Assembly: GCF_900104925.1 (NCBI RefSeq)
Contig: NZ_LT629735.1
Coordinates: forward strand, 2,388,291-2,452,290
Direction: 5' to 3'
Source of the DNA: Opitutus sp. GAS368
GTDB lineage: Bacteria; Verrucomicrobiota; Verrucomicrobiia; Opitutales; Opitutaceae
DNA: 64,000 nt
The stretch's first letter is position 1, and the number at the start of each line of letters is the position of its first letter. Below are positions 50,192 through 59,824 of the stretch, piece by piece. Both the position numbers and the translations under genes were made by a program. The notes below the pieces were generated by a model. It was not told where the DNA came from. It saw only the letters and a program-made list of their open reading frames with translations, and made no database searches.

Positions 50192-50588
50192 TAGGGAAGA
50201 CCTCTTAATTGCAGAAAGCGGGGCCTTTGCAAGCGTGCAAAGTGTTTACATTGTCTATGCAAATATAAATAAAACAGTCCGTTTCATTTGAATTTATACG
50301 ACTCATAACACATTAATGGTGAGATATTAATTTAATAATTTCTAAATTCATGTGGCTGAGTTACGCAAAAAGTAATGCAAAATAGCGCAATAGATATATT
50401 GACATGCGTAGTTTGCGTTGATTCTTGTTTCGCGTCACCCCCACCTCAATTGAGGCGTTAAGCGCGATCCTACCCTTACCCCTGAACACACCCTCTCCTT
50501 GCGCAAGTTCCCTCTTGAGCAGCTGGAGACTGTTTCTGGTGGCTTTGATCAAAATCCGCACGCCGCGAAACACCCAAAATAAAATCAG
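50192..50588. other. AT-rich divergent control region between LacI and TonB receptor genes
   Basis: About 400 bases, markedly richer in A and T than the rest of the window, between divergent genes. It holds an 18-base operator candidate at 50225, several further TGCAAA half-sites (near 50258 and 50378), a TTGACA at about 50394-50406 and a perfect 12-base palindrome cctcaattgagg at 50444-50455. I could not pair a convincing -10 with the TTGACA. Confidence 0.55.
50225..50242. promoter_or_regulatory. Candidate LacI-family operator
   Basis: ctttgca and tgcaaag form a perfect 7-base inverted repeat around agcg, 34 bases upstream of the LacI start codon. Size and symmetry fit LacI-family operators. 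Position suggests autoregulation and control of the divergent TonB-dependent receptor. Confidence 0.5.
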
Positions 50589-53500
50589 ATGAAATCGAGC
50601 AAACCCGCTAGATTGGCACTGGAGCGCAGCACTTGTATATCCCTGCTCCTGAGTTTGGTCTTGGTCCCCCGAGTATTAAGCGCTGAGGACCAACCACCCG
50701 CGGACACCAAGAAAGATTCACTGGAAGGGCAGCCACTCGTGTTGAGTCCCTTTATTGTCAATACCGAGAGAGATTCGGGTTACAAAGCGACAAACTCAAC
50801 CTCTGGAACCCGTCTGTCGACGGCGATCAGGGATGTTCCGATGGATCTTGAGGTGATTACCTCGCAATTCATCCAAGACACGGGATCTTCGAATCTGAGG
50901 GATGCCCTCCGGTTTTCAGGCGGCGTAGTCCTGAATTCGCAGGTGGACGGGCTGGTCGACCCAGGGTCTTATGACAACTCATCAAGCGCAGGCTCAAACG
51001 ATGCGCGAGGCGTAACGCGCGACCCTAATCAGACCACCTACAAGATTCGTGGTTTGATCACAGACTCCGTGCTTCGTGATGGGTTTACCAGAAAAGGATT
51101 TTCGGATACCATCAATGTGGATCGTATCGAAGTAGTGCGTGGCCCCTCGGCTCTACTTTATGGTGTCGGCGCCTTCGGTGGTATTGTTAATTATATTCCG
51201 AAAAGGCCGGAAGAAAAAGCACGAGGCGAAATCGCAATTGAGACAGGCAACGAGGGCTGGCAACGGGCGACTCTGGACCTCACGGGCCCTTTGAGCCAAA
51301 CTGGACATCTGCTATTTCGCCTTACCGGTGCTTTGCAGCAGAATGGCAGCTTCATTGACCTCTATAAAAACAAGCAGCAATTTATATCGCCGGTCTTAAG
51401 TTTCCGTCCTTGGGCAAACACGTTGATAACTTTCGACAACGAATGGGGGACCAAAAAGGTCACCGGATCTGGTGATTTGCAGAACATTCGCGGCGTTGAT
51501 ATTAGCAACGGGAGCTACGCAAATTCCCGCCGCGCTGATTTTCTACTCACTGGTGTCGTCAACCTTCGCACATTCAATTGGGGCGGACCGGATGAATATC
51601 ATACCACCGGAATCCAGAATCATTTGCTGACCGTGGACCAAAAATTGGCGGACAACCTTTATTTTAGAGCCGGTCTTCAGAGGACGCACGAGACCAGGGG
51701 TAGCCAAGTCGTGGCAAATGCATTCATCAACGGCTTTAACCCGCCATTTGATCGGAACAACGCTTTGGACTATTGGAACGGGCATTTCCTCGGCGACGTT
51801 CTCTATCGGCACTATGTGTATCGCCAAATCGGCGTCGATCCCAACGATACCACCGCACAATACTATCTTCCGCCGACTGACACCGCGGTTATCCAGTATC
51901 AGTGGAACAATGACAGCCAGGATGAGACGCGCGATCAATTGCGCGCTGAATTCAATTATAAACTTGAGGCGTTTGGTACGCATAACTTCCTGATCGGGCT
52001 GAATTATCAAAAGTCGACTCTCGACGACTTGCTTAAGAGCAACCCCCGGTCGAGCAATACGCGTGGTGCCCTAAATCGTGATCAAATCTACGACTTCAAG
52101 GCCATCGATGATACCGGTTACTTCTCCCTTAATCACCAAGGCTATGGTGGGCCTTCGCTCCCCGTCGTTCCTTTGGACGGCGCTCACAGTATAGATTGGG
52201 ATCTGGGCTACTATGCCGTTTATCAGGGAAGCTATCTCAACAACCGGATTAATCTGATCGGTGGGTTGCGGCATGATCGGACCGATGCATCCAATTCAAC
52301 CATAGCTTATGACGCTACGACGCCGACTTGGACCCCGCAGGCGAAAGCCGTCAGCGCGCCCCCGACCAAGACCAGCCCGCAGATCGGGCTTACCGTCAAA
52401 GTTCTGCCCTCCATCTCAATATATGGAGTTCACTCCACAGGTGTCGTGCCAAACTATTACCTGACCGACGGGGCCGGCGCGCCACTTGCTCCCACACAAT
52501 CCAAGAGCGACGAACTCGGGCTTAAATTTGAGCTGCTCGGCGGGCGCATTTCAGGCACCATCGCCGCTTACAAGATTAAGCGTTCTGGCACGCCGCGATT
52601 CATTTGGTGGGCTCCTAATGCGGTGAGAATGGCCAAAAACTACAATCCGAACCAGCCGCTGGCCTATGCAATCGACGGAATAACCCCTGGATTCTACGAT
52701 TACATCAAAAACAAGCCGTATATGCAGGTGCTCGACCCGAATCACACGATTGGACCCGGAAGCAACCTGACCTTCAAAGTTCCCAACGATCCGAATAGCG
52801 CCGGTGCCCAGGTCTTGAACGATGCACAAATATTTCAGTCACAATCCTACCTGAACTGGCCGGGCTGGATGTTTGAGAGCGGATACAATCAGGCATTGAC
52901 CGATGGCACTGGTAATGTGCTGCTGAACTCGCCGGGAAGTAACTCGGCCGATGGTGCTTATGTGCCAATTGATGATGAAAACAAAGGCTGGGATGCCCAG
53001 ATTGTCGTCTCACCGACCAACGATTGGCAAATCGTGGCAACGTATGCCCACAACGAGAATAAGATGACCTCGGCTTATAAATACGTGAAAGTGCCTTACG
53101 TTTTCGGCAGTCAATGGGCGATCTGGAATTTCCCGACCTATGGCTGGGGCACATTCCAAGGAATTCTCGCCAAAGACGCCTATACGGATCCGACCGACAG
53201 CTCGACCTATAAGGGTATTGGTGTGGGAACAGGTCAGTCACTTGACGGATCGCCTTCGCATGTCGTCACAATCTGGAACCGATATGACCTCAAACACATT
53301 GAGCCGCTTAAGGGTTTTGTGGTGGGCTTCGGTGGCACCTGGCAGTCGCCTGAGAAATGGATGAATGGATACGCGGTTGACGGCACGTGGATTGCGGTGC
53401 CGGGTGCCGATGGGAAGCTGCACTCGCTCGTTCTGAGCACAAAATCGCGACTGAGCCTAAGCGCGATGGTGGAGTATACCTATAAACTGACCAGCAAGCG

Positions 53501-53612
53501 CGAAGTGGCGCTGCGATTTAACATCGATAATCTCCTCGACGATCAGAAGCGCTACGGGCTCGTTTATGCCGATGGTGCGTCTTATAAGTTGAGCGCGCGG
53601 GTCTCCTTCTAG
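50589..53612 (+). CDS. TonB-dependent outer-membrane receptor, oligosaccharide uptake likely
   Basis: A 1007-residue outer-membrane transporter. A signal peptide (CISLLLSLVLVPRVLSAED) precedes a mature N-terminus with LVLSPFIVNTERDSGYKATN and SGTRL, a typical Opitutaceae plug start. The plug domain has VPMDLEVITSQFIQD, YKIRGL, DRIEVVRGPSALLYGVGAFG and GIVNYIPKRP. The rest is a 22-strand-type barrel ending in SYKLSARVSF with terminal Phe for BAM recognition. Located between LacI and glycoside hydrolases, it probably imports plant oligosaccharides. Its GC content is lower than that of the downstream enzymes. A strong terminator follows. Confidence 0.95.
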   Translation: MKSSKPARLALERSTCISLLLSLVLVPRVLSAEDQPPADTKKDSLEGQPLVLSPFIVNTERDSGYKATNSTSGTRLSTAIRDVPMDLEVITSQFIQDTGSSNLRDALRFSGGVVLNSQVDGLVDPGSYDNSSSAGSNDARGVTRDPNQTTYKIRGLITDSVLRDGFTRKGFSDTINVDRIEVVRGPSALLYGVGAFGGIVNYIPKRPEEKARGEIAIETGNEGWQRATLDLTGPLSQTGHLLFRLTGALQQNGSFIDLYKNKQQFISPVLSFRPWANTLITFDNEWGTKKVTGSGDLQNIRGVDISNGSYANSRRADFLLTGVVNLRTFNWGGPDEYHTTGIQNHLLTVDQKLADNLYFRAGLQRTHETRGSQVVANAFINGFNPPFDRNNALDYWNGHFLGDVLYRHYVYRQIGVDPNDTTAQYYLPPTDTAVIQYQWNNDSQDETRDQLRAEFNYKLEAFGTHNFLIGLNYQKSTLDDLLKSNPRSSNTRGALNRDQIYDFKAIDDTGYFSLNHQGYGGPSLPVVPLDGAHSIDWDLGYYAVYQGSYLNNRINLIGGLRHDRTDASNSTIAYDATTPTWTPQAKAVSAPPTKTSPQIGLTVKVLPSISIYGVHSTGVVPNYYLTDGAGAPLAPTQSKSDELGLKFELLGGRISGTIAAYKIKRSGTPRFIWWAPNAVRMAKNYNPNQPLAYAIDGITPGFYDYIKNKPYMQVLDPNHTIGPGSNLTFKVPNDPNSAGAQVLNDAQIFQSQSYLNWPGWMFESGYNQALTDGTGNVLLNSPGSNSADGAYVPIDDENKGWDAQIVVSPTNDWQIVATYAHNENKMTSAYKYVKVPYVFGSQWAIWNFPTYGWGTFQGILAKDAYTDPTDSSTYKGIGVGTGQSLDGSPSHVVTIWNRYDLKHIEPLKGFVVGFGGTWQSPEKWMNGYAVDGTWIAVPGADGKLHSLVLSTKSRLSLSAMVEYTYKLTSKREVALRFNIDNLLDDQKRYGLVYADGASYKLSARVSF

Positions 53613-53636
53613 AGATCGCTTGCTCCGGAACTTCGA

Positions 53637-53669
53637 GACTGGCGCGCGGAACCGCGCGCCAGTCTTTTT
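53637..53669 (+). terminator. Rho-independent terminator after the TonB-dependent receptor
   Basis: A perfect 13-bp stem (gactggcgcgcgg and its complement) with an aa loop is followed by TTTTT, 25 bases after the receptor stop codon. It separates the receptor transcript from the glycosidase genes, at least partly. Confidence 0.92.
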
Positions 53670-53799
53670 CCCACACGGGGCCCAAGCACATTTTGAGCTC
53701 CTCGCAGTTCAAGCAGGGGAAGATGCAAAACCACGAAGCCGCCGACTGGAATACTTAGCAAGCTGGTAGGCACAAAACCTGAAAGTAACCGCTTAATTC

Positions 53800-55434
53800 A
53801 TGGCCAACATTCCAAACCCCATTCTGCCAGGATTTCATCCGGATCCATGCATCATCTGGGCAAAGGGCTACTATTATTTGGCAACTTCCACTTTTGAATG
53901 GTGGCCGGGCGTCCAGATCCATCGTTCCCGCGACCTTGGTAAGTGGGAGCTCGCCGGCTATGCACTTACCCGGCGGTCCCAATTGGACATGCGAGGAAAT
54001 CCGGATTCGGGTGGAGTTTGGGCCCCGGCCCTTAGCTACGCCGACGACCGGTTCTGGCTCGTGTATTCGGATGTCAAATGTCACTCGGGTCCATTCAAAG
54101 ATGTCCGCAATTACTTAATCACGGCGGAACGCGTCGAGGGACCTTGGTCCGACCCGGTCTATCTCAATAGGAGCGGGTTTGATCCATCACTCTTTCACGA
54201 TACGGATGGCCGCAAATGGCTCGTGAGCCAGGTCTGGCGCACGAGCACGACAATAGCCGCGTTTGCGGGGATCGCGCTTCAGAGCTACTCATTCGAGGAA
54301 AAACGCCTGATGGGTGAACCGGCGAATATATTCGCGGGAACGGCGAGGGGCCTGACCGAAGGGCCTCATCTCTACAAGCGTGACGGCTATTATTATCTGG
54401 TGACCGCCGAGGGAGGCACGGAATGGAATCATGCGGTATCGCTGGCGCGCTCACGCACGATCGACGGGCCCTATGAGTCGTCGCCCCATAATCCCCTGCT
54501 CACTTCTTCGGGGAATCCCGGCCTGCGGCTCAAGAAGGCGGGGCACGGTTCCTTGGTCCAATCACCGGAGGGAGAGTGGTATCTTGCACACCTGTGTTCC
54601 CGTCACAATTCCCGCCCTCGCTGCATCCTTGGCCGGGAGACCGCCATCCAGAACATCGTTTGGGCGAAGGGAGAATGGCCCCGGCTGGCCACCGGCGGCC
54701 ATGAGCCGGCGGATTCATTCCAAGCGCCGGTGGATACGGTCGAGCAATATTTGCCCGCCTTTGACGACCATTTCGAAAACGCGACTCTGAATCTACAATG
54801 GAATACGCTGCGGGAGCCGTCGACGTCGGATTGGCTCAGCCTGACGGAAAAACCGGGGTATCTTCGATTGCGCGGAAGATGCTCCCTGCAGTCCCTCTTC
54901 GACCAAAGCCTGGTCGGCTTCAGACTGCATCACCCGCGTTGCCGAGTAGCCGCGGGATTTGAATTTTCTCCCCGCTCCTTTCAGCAGAGCGCGGGATTGG
55001 CGATGTATTACAACACATCGAACTTCTATTATGCGCATGTGACGGCCGACGAAACCGGCAAACCGATTCTTCGCATTCTTAGTTCGGACAATCGGCGGTG
55101 CAGCGAAGTATACTCTGAAGCGCTGCCGCCTGCGTTCCCGGGGGTCGTCGAAATCGGCGCGATCCTCGACCATGAGCATTTGAGATTTCTCATGACGCTG
55201 CCGGGCGGCGCCCAACGCACCTTGGGTCCGGATCTGGACGCGACGATACTGTCCGACGACTATCCCAACGAGGGCGGGGTTGGGCTCGCCTTTACCGGGG
55301 TGTTTGCGGCCCTCTGTGCCCAGGATTCGAGCGCCTTCAATTTACCCGCGGACTTCGACTGGTTTCGTTATCGGGCCCTGACGGATGCCAGGGTGACCGA
55401 CTCAATTGCCATTGAAAGCTCGACGTCCGCATGA
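53800..55434 (+). CDS. GH43 glycoside hydrolase, probable beta-xylosidase/alpha-L-arabinofuranosidase
   Basis: A 544-residue enzyme without signal peptide. The five-bladed propeller has the base D15 (GFHPDPCIIW), the pKa modulator D128 (NRSGFDPSLFHD) and the acid E187 (GLTEGPHLYKRDGYYYL). From about residue 325 there is a C-terminal beta-sandwich (FDDHFENATLNLQWNTLREP ... FNLPADFDWFRYRAL) as in XynB-type GH43 beta-xylosidases. It likely trims xylose or arabinose from oligosaccharides in the cytoplasm. Its stop overlaps a possible start of the GH3 gene. Confidence 0.9.
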   Translation: MANIPNPILPGFHPDPCIIWAKGYYYLATSTFEWWPGVQIHRSRDLGKWELAGYALTRRSQLDMRGNPDSGGVWAPALSYADDRFWLVYSDVKCHSGPFKDVRNYLITAERVEGPWSDPVYLNRSGFDPSLFHDTDGRKWLVSQVWRTSTTIAAFAGIALQSYSFEEKRLMGEPANIFAGTARGLTEGPHLYKRDGYYYLVTAEGGTEWNHAVSLARSRTIDGPYESSPHNPLLTSSGNPGLRLKKAGHGSLVQSPEGEWYLAHLCSRHNSRPRCILGRETAIQNIVWAKGEWPRLATGGHEPADSFQAPVDTVEQYLPAFDDHFENATLNLQWNTLREPSTSDWLSLTEKPGYLRLRGRCSLQSLFDQSLVGFRLHHPRCRVAAGFEFSPRSFQQSAGLAMYYNTSNFYYAHVTADETGKPILRILSSDNRRCSEVYSEALPPAFPGVVEIGAILDHEHLRFLMTLPGGAQRTLGPDLDATILSDDYPNEGGVGLAFTGVFAALCAQDSSAFNLPADFDWFRYRALTDARVTDSIAIESSTSA

Positions 55435-55499
55435 CGCGACGGCCTAACGCTCTCACAAGTAGAGCCAAAGACCGCCGCCTGTTGACTTGGTGTGACCGA

Positions 55500-57842
55500 A
55501 TGACAAGCAAGGCCCAGCGAAAAATCGAAACTGCTTCCTCTTGTTTCATTCAATTGGTCTTGGCGTCCGTCGCCGGTTGGGTCGCGTTTTGCCCCACCGG
55601 CGCTGCCGGTGGTGAAGTGACTGCTTCCGCCGAGTTGGTGGCGAACATGGCCCTGGAGGAAAAGATCGCGCAGATTCACTCCGTAGTTGGCAATACTTCG
55701 GGCTTGTATCCGATCAGAGTGTTTTCAGATGAGGTGGCCGAACCGGTTCTCGGTAACGGGGCGGGGTGGGTGTGGCGAGTCACGACCTACCTTGACGCTG
55801 AAGCGGCGGCGAAATCAGCGAATACCTTGCAACGGAAACTCAAAAACGAGACCCGCTCAGGCATCCCCGCGCTTGTGGTCGAAGAAGGGTTGCACGGACT
55901 CATGGCCAAAGGTGCGACTTCGTTTCCCCAAGCCATCGCCTTGGCGAGTTCTTGGGATCCCGAGTTGTTGGAAAGAGTATTCACTGCGGTTGCCTTGGAG
56001 GCGCGGGCTCGCGGCGCCAATTGGCTGCTTACGCCGGTTTTGGACGTGGCTCGTGATCCCCGATGGGGCCGGACCGAGGAAACCTACGGGGAAGATCCTT
56101 ACCTGGTCTCGCGCATGGGAGTGGCGGCGATATTTGGCCTGCAAGGGCGTGGGCCAGGCATCGGCAAGGATCACGTCCTTGCCACCGCGAAACATTTTGC
56201 GGCGCACGGCCAGCCGGAGGGCGGGACAAACCGTGGGCCTGGAAATTATTCGGAGCGGATCCTCCGGGAGCAATTTTTCCCACCTTTTGAAGCGGCGGTG
56301 CGGGAAGCGCACGTTGGCGCGGTCATGGCATCATACAATGAGATCGATGGCGTTCCTTCGCATGCCAATCGAAAACTGCTGCAGGGGCTTTTGCGCGACG
56401 AGTGGGGGTTCACCGGCTTGATCTGCGCAGATGACAATGGTGTCGCGCAGCTGGAGACTTTGCACCATGTGGCCGCCGATCCGGTTGATGCCGCCCGGCA
56501 GGCCTTTCAAGCCGGCGTCGACCTCGAACTCTCCGACGATCACGGGACCTTCGGTTCCCTGGCCGAACAGGTCAGCTCAGGCGCGGTTTCCCCGCAGCGG
56601 ATCGATGAAGCGGTGACGCGGATCCTCAAGGCCAAGCAGGCGCTCGGCCTGTTCGCACAGCCGCTGGTCGACCCCGCCCGGGCGAAAGCGGTGACCAACG
56701 CTCCTGAGCATCGGCGCCTGGCGCTGGAGGCCGCGAGAAAGTCGATCGTGCTTTTAAAAAACGCCGGCGGGCTGCTGCCGTTGAACCTGGGGAAAATAAG
56801 GACGGTTGCCGTTCTGGGGCCGAACGCGGCCGCTGTGCATGTGGGCGGTTACAGTTATGCGCCCGCGGAGGGTGTGAGTGTGCTGGAAGGGATTCGGCGG
56901 AAAGTGGGCGGCCAGGCTGCCGTGCGTTATGCCGAGGGCTGTCGGATTACGGACGCGGTCCAGGGATGGGAGGCGTGGTGGACCGATGAAGCGAGCAAGC
57001 CGCCGGTCGCGACAGAGGAGACTGCGCGCATTGCAGAGGCGGTGGAGCAGGCGAGAGGGGCCGACGTAGCCGTGATCGTCATCGGCGAAAATGAGGGAGT
57101 GTGCCGCGAGGCTTGGAGCCAACAACACCTGGGGGACCGCGATAGCCTCGCTTTGTTGGGCCGGCAGGAGGAGCTGGTCAAGGCGGTGGCGGCCACGGGC
57201 GTGCCGACCGTGGTCATCCTGATCAATGGCCGGCCGCTGGCGGCAGGCGGGATGGTGGAGGCGGCCGCAGGAGTGCTCGAGGGATTTTATCTGGGCCAGG
57301 AAACGGGAACCGCGGTGGCCGATGTTCTCTTCGGCGATTTCAACCCCGGTGGGAAACTGCCCATCACCTTCCCGAAAAACGTCGGGCAGCTGCCAGCGTA
57401 TTATTACCACAAACCCAGTGTGGATCGCGACTACCTCTATTCACCGCGGGAGCCGCTGTTCCCGTTTGGTTTCGGACTGTCCTACACGACATTTGAATTT
57501 GGCCTCCCCCGGATCAGTCCTGCACAAATCCCCCGGGATGGAACCGCCACGGTCACGGTCGAAATAAGAAACTCCGGCGACCGGATCGGGGACGAGGTGG
57601 TGCAGCTTTACGTGCACCAACGGGTGGCCTCCGTCACCCGTCCAGTAAGGCAGCTGCGTGGGTTCAGGCGAATCACGCTGGCTCCCGGCGAACGCCGTGA
57701 GGTCCAATTCCAACTGGGTCGCGCCGAGCTCGCGTTTTATAATCGCGCCATGGCGCTGGGCATGGAGCCGGGGTTCGTGGATATCCATTTGGGCAACGGC
57801 TCTGGCATCGAGCGGCAAGCCGTCCTGGAGGTAGTGCAATGA
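55500..57842 (+). CDS. Exported GH3 beta-glucosidase/beta-xylosidase
   Basis: A 780-residue GH3 enzyme. The chosen ATG gives a signal peptide (FIQLVLASVAGWVAFCPTGA); an upstream ATG that overlaps the GH43 stop by four bases would add 23 residues. Domain 1 contains RWGRTEETYGEDPYLVSRMG, the KHFAAHG motif and the nucleophile region GFTGLICADDNGVAQL, where Asp311 takes the place of the usual SD Asp. Domain 2 has RKSIVLLKNAGGLLPLN, and a fibronectin-like C-terminal domain ends the protein (VEIRNSGDRIGDEVVQLYV). It acts on exo-beta-linked glucose or xylose; specificity is not resolved. It is in a probable operon with GH43 and the lactonase gene. Confidence 0.92.
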   Translation: MTSKAQRKIETASSCFIQLVLASVAGWVAFCPTGAAGGEVTASAELVANMALEEKIAQIHSVVGNTSGLYPIRVFSDEVAEPVLGNGAGWVWRVTTYLDAEAAAKSANTLQRKLKNETRSGIPALVVEEGLHGLMAKGATSFPQAIALASSWDPELLERVFTAVALEARARGANWLLTPVLDVARDPRWGRTEETYGEDPYLVSRMGVAAIFGLQGRGPGIGKDHVLATAKHFAAHGQPEGGTNRGPGNYSERILREQFFPPFEAAVREAHVGAVMASYNEIDGVPSHANRKLLQGLLRDEWGFTGLICADDNGVAQLETLHHVAADPVDAARQAFQAGVDLELSDDHGTFGSLAEQVSSGAVSPQRIDEAVTRILKAKQALGLFAQPLVDPARAKAVTNAPEHRRLALEAARKSIVLLKNAGGLLPLNLGKIRTVAVLGPNAAAVHVGGYSYAPAEGVSVLEGIRRKVGGQAAVRYAEGCRITDAVQGWEAWWTDEASKPPVATEETARIAEAVEQARGADVAVIVIGENEGVCREAWSQQHLGDRDSLALLGRQEELVKAVAATGVPTVVILINGRPLAAGGMVEAAAGVLEGFYLGQETGTAVADVLFGDFNPGGKLPITFPKNVGQLPAYYYHKPSVDRDYLYSPREPLFPFGFGLSYTTFEFGLPRISPAQIPRDGTATVTVEIRNSGDRIGDEVVQLYVHQRVASVTRPVRQLRGFRRITLAPGERREVQFQLGRAELAFYNRAMALGMEPGFVDIHLGNGSGIERQAVLEVVQ

Positions 57843-57923
57843 GTGCCGTAGTATCCTGCCCATATTGCCAGACGGATTCAAATGCGCCTGGCCGGGCGTG
57901 CAACCTCAACGCGGGGGGCATTC

Positions 57924-58772
57924 ATGGAGCGCATTGATTCCCATCAGCATTTCTGGATCTACAATACCGAGCAATACGGGTGGATCACGCCCGAGAAGTC
58001 GGCTTTGCGCCGGGATTTCCTGCCGGCGGATCTGCAGCCTTTGCTCGCGACGACCGGATTTGACGGCAGCATTGCCGTCCAGGCCCGGCAATGTATCGAG
58101 GAAACCGACTGGCTGTTGGAAATTTCCAAGCAACACAATTTCGTCAAGGGCGTGGTCGGCTGGGTCGATCTGCGGGCGGACGACCTCGAAAAACAACTCG
58201 GGAAATATGCCCGGGAAACGAAGCTGGTGGGGGTCCGGCATGTCGTGCACGACGAACCCGACGACAGGTTCATCCTGCGACCGAAGTTTCGCCGGGGAAT
58301 TGCGCTGCTGGGGCAGTTTAATCTGACTTACGACCTGTTGTTGTTTCCCAGGCATCTGCCTGCGGCCATACGACTGGCCGAGGAATTTCCCAAGCAGAGG
58401 TTCATCCTCGACCATATTGCCAAACCGGCAATCGGCAGCCGGGAGCAGCCGGTGTGGCAGCAAGGAATCGAAATGCTCGCGGATCTGACCAACGTGTCGT
58501 GCAAGGTTTCCGGGATGGTCACAGAGGCACGGCGGAGCAAATGGCGGCGGGAGGATTTCTATCCTTACCTGGATGTTGTCACCGAAGCCTTCGGTCCGGA
58601 TCGTCTGATGATCGGATCCGATTGGCCGGTTTGCACGCTGGCGGGTTCCTATGCCGGGGTGATGGATGTTGTCACGAGCTACGTGGAAAGGTTGCCGGCA
58701 AAGGCAAGGGAAGGCGTGCTCGGAGGAAACTGTGCCCGGATCTATCGGCTCGGGGGAGGGCGGCGCCCATGA
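57924..58772 (+). CDS. COG3618 amidohydrolase, L-galactono/L-fucono-1,5-lactonase-like
   Basis: A 282-residue amidohydrolase-superfamily lactonase. The N-terminal HxH motif is ERIDSHQHFW, later metal or catalytic sites are KGVVGWVDL, GVRHVVHDEP, RFILDHIAKP and the Asp in LMIGSDWPVC. Characterised relatives hydrolyse L-fucono-, L-rhamnono- or L-galactono-lactones made by sugar dehydrogenases. The ATG giving MERIDSHQHFW was chosen. The stop overlaps the next gene (ATGA), a galactonate/idonate-type dehydrogenase, and an L-galactose/L-fucose-type aldo/keto reductase is two genes on. Context therefore supports sugar-lactone hydrolysis. Confidence 0.88.
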   Translation: MERIDSHQHFWIYNTEQYGWITPEKSALRRDFLPADLQPLLATTGFDGSIAVQARQCIEETDWLLEISKQHNFVKGVVGWVDLRADDLEKQLGKYARETKLVGVRHVVHDEPDDRFILRPKFRRGIALLGQFNLTYDLLLFPRHLPAAIRLAEEFPKQRFILDHIAKPAIGSREQPVWQQGIEMLADLTNVSCKVSGMVTEARRSKWRREDFYPYLDVVTEAFGPDRLMIGSDWPVCTLAGSYAGVMDVVTSYVERLPAKAREGVLGGNCARIYRLGGGRRP

Positions 58773-59818
58773 ACCCGGACATGGCAGCGGCGGTATTTTA
58801 CGGGGCCGGGGACATTCGCTTGGAGACGCGCCGGCGCCCGGCCTTGGCGCCTGGCATGGTGCTGGTGCGGGTGTGTCGCGCCGGGATCTGCGGCTCGGAC
58901 ATTCATTATTACGGCCATGGACGTTGCGGCGGGTTTGTGCCGAACGGTCCTTTTGTGCTGGGACATGAATTGAGCGGCGAGATAGGCGCGGTAGCCGATG
59001 GGGTCGAGGGCTTGGCTCCGGGCACGCGGGTGACTGTCAATCCGGCGCGGGCCTGCGGAGGGTGTGAATATTGCACGGGCGGCCGGAGAAACCTGTGCCC
59101 ACACACCGTCATGCTGGGCAGCGCGAGCACCACCCCGCCGACGGACGGGGCCTTCGCCGCCTTTGTCGCGGTGCGGGCTGACCAGTGTCATCCGCTCCCG
59201 GAGACGATGAGTGATGGCGTGGGTGCGATGATCGAGCCTTTTGCGGTCGCCCTCGAGGCGGTGAAAAAAGCGGGGACGGTTTCGGGGCGCCGGGTCCTGG
59301 TGACAGGTGGCGGACCGATCGGTCTGCTCGTCGCCATGACCGCCCGCATGTTCGGAGCCGCACCAGTGGCCCTGAGCGACGTGGTGGAGGCGAGACGGCG
59401 GCGGGCCGCCGGGTTGGCGGATCTGGCCCTGGATCCAGCGGCTCCCGGGTTACGAGGCCTGGTGCGGGACCTGACCGGAGATGGATTTGACGTGGTGTTC
59501 GAAGCCTCCGGTTCGGCGGCGGCGCTGCGGCAGGCCTTCGACCTGGTTCGCCCGGGCGGTACCATCGTGCAGATCGGCACGCTCATGGCGGAGGAGGTTC
59601 CGCTGCCGGCGAACCGGATCATGAGCCGCGAGATAAAGTTGGTCGGGTCGTTCCGCTACGGTGACATTTATGAAGAGGCGATCCGTTTGGCGGAGCGGGG
59701 TCGCATCGACCTCGAACCCCTGGTCACCAGCGTCCTGCCCTTGGCCAACATTGACCGGGCCTTTCAGCAGGCCATGGCAAAGGACGACGGCGTCAAGGTC
59801 CAGCTCAGCATGTCCTGA
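58769..59818 (+). CDS. Zinc-dependent dehydrogenase, L-galactonate/L-idonate 5-dehydrogenase-like
   Basis: A 349-residue MDR enzyme with full zinc sites: catalytic Cys in GICGSDIHYYGHGRCGGFV, GHELSGE, and four structural Cys in ARACGGCEYCTGGRRNLC. The cofactor domain has VLVTGGGPIGLLVAM. The CGSDIHYY motif is that of IdnD- and LgoD-type enzymes, which oxidise L-idonate or L-galactonate at C5. Placed between a lactonase and an L-galactose/L-fucose dehydrogenase-like gene, oxidation of L-galactonate to D-tagaturonate is the best prediction. It is translationally coupled to the lactonase. Confidence 0.9.
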   Translation: MNPDMAAAVFYGAGDIRLETRRRPALAPGMVLVRVCRAGICGSDIHYYGHGRCGGFVPNGPFVLGHELSGEIGAVADGVEGLAPGTRVTVNPARACGGCEYCTGGRRNLCPHTVMLGSASTTPPTDGAFAAFVAVRADQCHPLPETMSDGVGAMIEPFAVALEAVKKAGTVSGRRVLVTGGGPIGLLVAMTARMFGAAPVALSDVVEARRRRAAGLADLALDPAAPGLRGLVRDLTGDGFDVVFEASGSAAALRQAFDLVRPGGTIVQIGTLMAEEVPLPANRIMSREIKLVGSFRYGDIYEEAIRLAERGRIDLEPLVTSVLPLANIDRAFQQAMAKDDGVKVQLSMS

Positions 59819-59824
59819 TCCATC

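Noticed and set aside
50245-50269. TTTACA and TATAAA as a sigma-70 promoter
   Set aside because: The spacer is only 13 bases, too short for a functional -35/-10 pair.
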